Source: Solicoccozyma terricola
Taxonomy: Eukaryota; Basidiomycota; Tremellomycetes; Filobasidiales; Piskurozymaceae
Assembly (NCBI GenBank): GCA_001600875.1
Contig: BCLD01000004.1
Location: 508,553 to 572,552, forward strand
Length of the DNA: 64,000 bases
Direction of reading: 5' to 3'
In this document: in pieces, positions 57,876 to 64,000 of the stretch
Layout: every line of letters begins with the position of its first letter
Numbering within the stretch: the first letter of the stretch is position 1
Program-made: the position numbers and the translations under genes
Notes under the pieces: model-generated
What the model was told of the DNA's origin: nothing
The model's database searches: none
The model's input: the letters and a program-made list of their open reading frames with translations, nothing else

Positions 57876-60548
57876 TCACTTCTCAATCATATCGCCCACA
57901 CCATCGCCGGTCATACGATGTCTCTCCTTCTCGTGCTCACGCTCAACTGCATCAGCGGTTTGTCGATGTGCGGTTTCGAGTTGAGGCTGGATATCCCGGA
58001 AGGCTTCACGAAGTTTGTCCAAAGCGATCCGGTGGATCTGGAAGGGGAAGTTCGTTAGAGGCCACGTTCGGAGGGATGCTTAATAGAGGAAAACAAAAAG
58101 CTCACCTCATTCCCGACTGTTCGAGTCACTTGTAAAATAGGTCCGAGCAGCCCTAGTTGTAATATGATATAGCTATCCGCGACATCCTTTGGTCAGCCAG
58201 CGAAACCCCATCCGACAACGCTCCTTCCTGCCTTCACTCACGCCGTAGCACCCAGCACCAACAACATAGCCGCGTAAAGCGGGTTGAAAAGGACCGTCAT
58301 AGCCTCATTCCATCCTAGCACCACCAGCGCTCCATACATCCACATCGGGATCTGCGCGATGCTCGAAACCATACTCCGCTTGGCTTCAACGTAGTACGCA
58401 TCCGCGTCCCGTCGGAAACGGTTCTCGAGGTCGAGTTTCTTGGTCTCAGAGAAGATGATGAGGGAAGCATCAAAGTCCACATCGGCGTCAGCGTCGAGGG
58501 AAGTGTCGGACGAGGTCTCGGGTGGTAGATCGAAGGAGGCGGCCGGGTTCGTGGTCTTAATGCTGGCATAAAGCGGAATGAGGTCAAGGGTCTGTCCATG
58601 ACGCAGTATGTCAGCTCGCTTCGAATCAACATTGATACTCATCGCACTCACATCTTGCTTGGCCATTTTAAATGCTCCATCAATATCGTCCTCAGGCTTC
58701 CAGACCTTTGGCACACCAGCAGCGTCATACCGGAATTTTTCCTCGAAGTGAGCACGAAGCTTGGCGAGGATGGCAACATCTGACAGCTGTTCGTCGATCT
58801 TGGCTCGGAAATTGTGCCATGCACGGCGTCGAAGGGTTGCCAGAGAAGTGCTGTTCTCTTCATCCGTGCAATTGAAGCCTGCGTGTAAAGAACTACGATC
58901 AAGATTCGTCCAAGGGACTCGCAATAGCCATACATACTTTTCGCCTTGGTCATATATGTGTCCTCCGCCTTCTCCAGCGTGGTCTTGAATGAAATCATCA
59001 AGTCGTCCCACATATGTGACGTTGGCCGTGACAAGGTCACTTCGACTGGCTCGGCGAGCTGACGTTTCATATTACGCTACGTAAAGGAGTTCGTATCAGT
59101 GTTTCGCACGTATCTCGGTTATATGACAACACTCACCTCTATCGCATTGACCATTTTCTTGGTTTCATCCGCTCGTAACTGATCAGCAATCAGGCCGAGG
59201 TCATCCTTCAGCGACATTATCTCGTCCTCGTATTGCCAATCAGTGTCCTTGAGCATTAGCTCTGCGAGATGGTTGAGGTGCGAGCTCGGTCAGAATGCCG
59301 ATGAGACTACTCCCACGGCAGAACATACCCTTCGCCGCGGTAACAAAATCATCCTCCACCTGGTTGCTAACCTGGACCACGACCGCTCCAAAGTCATACG
59401 AGTCGCCTTTCAACTTTGCGAGTAGAGAGGACCTGAAGGCGGCCACACCACGCTTATGCAGGTTCTTCAATTGTCCGAGGACAAGAGGCGACAATGACGT
59501 GTTGAGGGTGGCGAGAAGGTCCGCGCGTTTCCTCGCATACACCGAAGGGTGATAGCGAGATGCATCGCGGTCAAATTTGGCTTTGAGTAGGATGGAGCGT
59601 CAATGCGGGCATGCAATGATCTTGTCGGAAGTTGGAAATCTTGCTTACTCAACGCTGTGAATCTCCAATCTCCGAGCATCCCTCCGAGACCCTCAACGAC
59701 CGTTCCACTCTCTATTGGCCGCTTGACTCCCTTGGAAGCCGCTAAGAAGGCCTCGACGACTACGGCTGCAATTTCATCACATCTGAATTGAGCGAGAAGC
59801 TCTTGTTGCGTGGGAAGATCGAGGTCTTTATTCGTTAGAACTTGCTCCTGTAAAACATCGATCGGCCATGAACATCCATCTCATATAACTTCTGCCCCTC
59901 CCACTCACCCAAATGCTCTCCATGTAATGGGATACCCCATCCGCGGGTATGCGCTTATGATATCCTGGCTTGAAAACGTAGTCTTCCCGCTGGCGATCGG
60001 TGAATCGCTTACGGAGATCTAGAACGGCTGATTCGAAGTTCTCGGGTGCAAGAATCTTGTGCGGGAGAGCGGCGAACGACAGGTCAAAGTAGTCGTATAT
60101 TGTGGCGTTTGTGAGGTGTTCAGGCTACGTGAGAGAGTAAACAGTGTTTAGAGAAAGTGAATCTACGCATGATCATCAGGCCGAACGAGCTCGTGCTAGC
60201 TCACCTTGGCCAAAGAACTCCAAATCTTCTCCATGTCCATCCTCAACGTATTCGTCAGATTTTCCAACGGTGTGTGTCCAACATAGTCTCGAATCACGAA
60301 CAGCAGGAGCGTCTTCTCTCTACTAGGTGTCGCTCCAGATGCCGAGGTTGACGATGGTGAACCACCGAAAAGGCCGAGGTTGACTTCGAATACTGTCTTT
60401 AGGAGTCCCATATTTGCTCCTTGATAGAGACCGATTTGATGTTCCCTGTGCGCTCGTCGCAATGTCAATTCTCCAGCATCCTTTTATCAAATCGATGCCA
60501 GCTCACCAAAGGTTGACCAGTAAGACTTCAGTACTGGCCAGACTGAAG

Positions 60549-60585
<37 letters not shown>

Positions 60586-61205
60586 GTTCTCGGCCGTCTG
60601 TACCTTCTACATCCATGACGATTGTAGGCGAGAACGTCGACGGACACATCCAGATACCTTTCGTGGTCTGTTGTCGCTTTGATTCGTCCATCACATCGAA
60701 AGACGTCCCGAAAAGCCGATTGAGTAGTGTACCTGAGGAGCACATGTTTGTTAATACCCAAAAAGGTTGCGTATCACAGTGGTGAGTTGCACACACTCTT
60801 TCCCGTACTCTGACTCCCAAAGACAGCCACAACATCGTAAGCGAAACCTTTGTCCAGGATTCCCCACTTGGATAGGTAGTCTGAGAGTTGAGTGCTATTC
60901 AAAGTAGAGGATTGTCGTTGATCAGTATACAGACCTCGGGAATGTGTGACTGTGAGACACAAGACTCACGAGAACCTCTGCTCCTCGTCTACGACCTGGA
61001 GCCGGCCATCGCCAGGTCGACTAACGCCTTTCCCATCCAACCTCCCTTTGTCACCATTCATGGCAGATGCTGGAGGAGGACTATGCATGGCCTCTACCAA
61101 AGCATCTTTAGCTTCCTGTGGTGTTCTCTCGTCCGCTAGCAGCGACTTGAGCTCTGGAGGGGGATTAGCGAGAGCTGCTTTTGCGTTATCGATGGACAGC
61201 TCCAT
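57876..61205 (-). CDS. SEY1: Sey1 ER-fusion GTPase
   Basis: Dynamin-like GTPase (RHD3/atlastin class) that fuses ER tubules. ATG 61205 ([20 protein letters not shown]). GTPase motifs: G1 [13 protein letters not shown] and [17 protein letters not shown]2 Thr in [11 protein letters not shown]3 [20 protein letters not shown]; then [17 protein letters not shown] sequence seen here as [15 protein letters not shown] and [20 protein letters not shown]. Helical bundle: [21 protein letters not shown]. Two membrane segments near the end ([33 protein letters not shown], then [12 protein letters not shown]), followed by an amphipathic tail ending [20 protein letters not shown] with the stop at 57876, as Sey1 needs for membrane binding. 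At least nine introns. Divergent from the Vps3844-type gene by 310 bases. Confidence 0.93.
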
Positions 61206-61515
61206 GGGAAGGGGTCATGCAGTGTTGGATGGCGAGACTGGAATGGGGAATTAGGCGTGTGAACTGTACCAGAGGTGCTGGGATGCTTCTATGAATCGAT
61301 GGATATTGTTTGGCCGTTGGGATGGTAGAGGTAGATGAGGTAGATGAGGGGCCACGACGATTACATGACGTGTTGACAATTCACAAAGTTGATAACGAAA
61401 TTCACCGCAGTAGTGACGTGTAATCAACGTGCACCGTGGAACGGAATGCTCCCTGGCCTGCATCGATCTCAAAGCACTGTCTACATATCTCCTCGCTGCA
61501 CCGTACCTCACCATC
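61206..61515. promoter_or_regulatory. Divergent promoter SEY1/Vps3844-type gene
   Basis: 310 bases between divergent start codons, with a GGTAGATGAG direct repeat at about 61330-61350 and TGACGTG at about 61414. Pairing of two endomembrane genes may allow common control, which is an inference. Confidence 0.4.
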
Positions 61516-62927
61516 ATGCGTATCACCATCAAATATGGTCTATTGGCATCCGCTGCTACATGCATCCATTCGGCAGTAGCAGTACCCCAGCAACCCGTTC
61601 AAGTCTATCTCCACCCTTTACCACCGCACTCCTCATCCCACAACGCTCCCACCCTCAAAGCAGAGCAAGCAAACGCCGTTCTCGCTCATCATTTCTCAGC
61701 TGGACACGGGGTGGATACATTCGAGAAGCTCCCGGACGGACATGAAGGCTGGGTGCACCTGTTGACGGGTGGGATGTTGGGAGGTGATGAGACCACGAGA
61801 CCGCAGGATAAGGCGAGGGTAGTTATCCTCAATGGTGATGTGGATGTAGCGAGTGAGTAGAATATCTTTTTACTCCTGGAATTTACAGCTTGGCTGATGG
61901 CTAGCTGCATCTTGTTTTCCAGGCATCCTTCCATCCCAAATGTCTTCTCCCTCATTCTACCTCCCTTCCACCTCAGAGGTCCACACTTTCCTCCAACCAT
62001 ACCTCAATCGAGCATCATCTGTCGTCTCTCATATTTTTGACTCTCTTCCGCCCGCTCCAAAGTTCATCAACGATATCTTCGATGTATCCACTTCGAGTGA
62101 GTCGTTTCTCTTTACCTCGCGCCATATTCTTCGTTTAAACTTCCCCGTTTACTTTACCAGAAGCATCACACCTCCTATCGCAACAGCTCCAAGCCCTCTC
62201 AGCCATCGCTTCCCGTCTGGAATGGAATGACCGCTCCCGTCCGGTGTCAGACAAATGGGAAGCTATCATGGTCTCGGCGTTGCGCAAAGTCGAGATGAGC
62301 GACAAGGTGGAGTACCAGGTCCAAAAGCAGGGAAGAGAGTTTATCAAGGCTGCTTTGGAGGTGGTGAGTAGTGCAAGATCGCCAACAAATTGGACCTTAG
62401 ATTAACATTCTCTGCACAATGTCAGATGACAACCGACCCAACCCAACCTCCTCTCGTTCTCATCATCATGCCGTCCAATTCCCACTCTTTCACTCGTCGA
62501 TCAGACACTGCCGACGTACTTCAGAAACACAGAGTATATGACCCCACATGCTACCCTTCCAACCGAACGTGCACCCGCGCATCGTATTCTTGCTCAGGCG
62601 TCGGTGCTTGCCAGCTCATATCCAACAACACCGACTCGGAAGGCAGCAATTCTACCTGTTGGGCTTGTCGATGTCAAAGTGGTTATTTGGGTGTCACATG
62701 TCAGAAAGCAGATTACACTTTGTAAGTCGATCACCTTGAATGTGTGTGTACGTGCGCCCTCGCTAACTCGGACGAATGTATACAGCCAAACAACACTCTT
62801 GATCTTCACCCCGATCCTCCTTCTCGTCGTTCTCATGGCATCAGTAGGTCTCCTTAACGCTGTCGGCGGTGAAAGTCTTCCAAGCACCCTCAGCTTGAGC
62901 GTCGGTGCTCCAAACAAGAGGGATTGA
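61516..62927 (+). CDS. Vps3844-type (DUF3844) endomembrane protein
   Basis: Fungal proteins of this type are single-pass endomembrane proteins assigned to vacuolar sorting. Exons 61516-61852, 61923-62096, 62161-62363, 62426-62721 and 62786-62927 give 383 residues. Residues 1-22 form a signal peptide (RITIKYGLLASAATCIHSAV). The lumenal domain includes PTLKAEQANAVLAHHFSAGH and HLLQQ-type helices (SHLLSQQLQALSAIASRLEW). The C-terminal Cys-rich segment (CYPSNRTCTRASYSCSGVGA, then TCWACRCQSGYLGVTCQK) is EGF-like and diagnostic for the family. A membrane helix follows (LLIFTPILLLVVLMASVGLL) and a short Ser-rich cytosolic tail. It converges with the last gene 203 bases away. Confidence 0.82.
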
Positions 62928-63129
62928 GCGAAGATGGGTTTGATAGCCGTGCTGTTTTAGAATCTTGTACCATGTCAATTCAAGGATGAAGCAAGCAGAT
63001 AGATACCCTGCTATATTTGCGGTCTGGAAGCATGAATTGACGATTTCACCATGTAATGTCATAAAAAAAAGCCATACAACAACCCTGGCCATCCGGGTAG
63101 CGAATGAAAGATTACAAGATGCGATACGA

Positions 63130-64000
63130 TCACCGCCTCTTCATCTTGAGATGTGCCTTGCCACTACGCTTAGTTGCAGGATCTACGATACCGCCAGCAC
63201 GAACACCGCCTCTGTCAGACGGCATGATCGGAGTTTTTCGGTCACGGTTACGGTTCTTGACATTCTGTGCACAGAGTAGACCAATATAAGGGTTTGCTAG
63301 AGAATTGACACTCGGTAAGGAGGTACTCACAGCCGTGGTGAAGAAGTTGGTTGCCTTCTTCTTGTTAGTTGTCATACGTTGCTTGCTGGGTCGCTCATCC
63401 TCAGCGTCATCCTCGGCAGCTAGAGATGAAGATTAATCAACAAATGGAAAACAGCTGGTGTGGCAAAGCACCACTCACCTCGTTTGCCCTTCTGCTTAGC
63501 GGACAACTCAGGTTCATCTCCCTCCTCGCCCTCCTCTTCGTCATCGGACACCTCCTCGTCATCGTCGAGCATCTCGGCGTCCTCCTCTGTAACAGCCTTG
63601 TCGGCGGGGCCAGCAGGCTTCGATGGTCCAGCCTCGTCAAAGATCTCCTCCCAGGCCATTTCCGCCTCTGGGGCAGTTGCCGTCTCTGCTTCCTCTTCAT
63701 CGTTCTCATCCTGGTCGCCCTCTTCGTACCCGGTCTGACCCTCCATCGTAACGTCCGCCTCCTCATCCTCAAGGTGACGACGAGCATCATCACCGAGGAA
63801 TTTAGACATGGTAACAATCTTACTGATCGGCTGCTCGACACCCTTAATTCGCTTCTCGCCCAAGACCTTGCCCAGGTTGCGCTCTTGGTCCGCTGCAAGA
63901 GTGCCTTGCAGCTGGGCATCGGTCTCACCCTTGGCCACACCCGGTGTATCCATGGACTTGACGTCGACAGCTGGACGCTCGGGTGGATGAGCAAAGTAGG
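63130..64000 (-). CDS. Partial acidic/basic protein, probably nucleolar
   Basis: Only the 3' part is in the window; the gene enters from the right edge in frame (YFAHPPERPAVDVKSMDTPG). Three exons are seen: about 63479-64000, 63331-63419 and 63130-63270. Words near the edge, such as ERNLGKVLGEKRIKGVEQP and ISKIVTMSKFLGDD, look like a conserved domain. Then come long acidic runs (DDDEEVSDDEEEGEEGDE) and a basic tail (NRNRDRKTP, then ATKRSGKAHLKMKRR). This acidic-then-basic arrangement is common in ribosome-biogenesis proteins, but I cannot name the family. The tail is split by an intron after NFFTTA. Confidence 0.6.

Overview
The window reads as nuclear DNA of a basidiomycete yeast, most likely a tremellomycete (Cryptococcus/Kwoniella type). 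Nearly every gene is cut by several short introns of about 40 to 120 bases with GTRNGT donors and YAG acceptors. Genes lie on both strands at high density, and the proteins are fungal housekeeping types: DASH subunit Dam1, PMT-family O-mannosyltransferase, Sey1 and a Vps3844-type protein. I saw no rRNA, tRNA, CRISPR array or intact transposon. Exon structures were deduced by reading frames across splice sites by eye, so boundaries are predictions.

Layout. 0-9 kb: an orphan Gly/Pro-rich protein (-), a multi-exon membrane protein with a SAP-like start (-), DAM1 (+) and a small orphan (+). This stretch is dotted with long C or G homopolymers, mostly in introns. 9-16 kb: guanine deaminase (+), a tiny membrane protein (-), the MGS1/WRNIP1 AAA+ ATPase with a UBZ finger (+), and mitochondrial ribosomal protein uS11m (+). 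16-30 kb: PMT4-like mannosyltransferase (-), a very proline-rich orphan (-), splicing factor PRP4 (-), TAF8 (+) and an orphan (-). 31-41 kb: a PHO80/PCL-type cyclin (+), a mitochondrial GGQ peptide-release factor of the ICT1 type (-), a 1,176-residue orphan (+) and adenosine kinase (+). 41-56 kb: CDC6 (-), TTC27/EMW1 (+), an MFS transporter (-) and a KIN4-type kinase with a C-terminal KA1 domain (-). 57-64 kb: SEY1 (-), a Vps3844-type membrane protein (+) and the 3' part of an acidic/basic, probably nucleolar protein (-) that runs off the right edge.

The genes do not form a pathway cluster. Several touch cell division and DNA replication or repair (DAM1, MGS1, CDC6, cyclin, KIN4), and two serve purine salvage (guanine deaminase and adenosine kinase), but they are dispersed as in ordinary fungal chromosomes. 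Neighbours are mostly convergent or divergent pairs with short spacers. CACGTG E-boxes sit in at least four intergenic regions. The features I found most unusual are the C/G homopolymers in introns and in the TTC27 leader, and three introns whose reading frames require a CAAAG 3' splice site. I did not find a convincing new multi-gene system.
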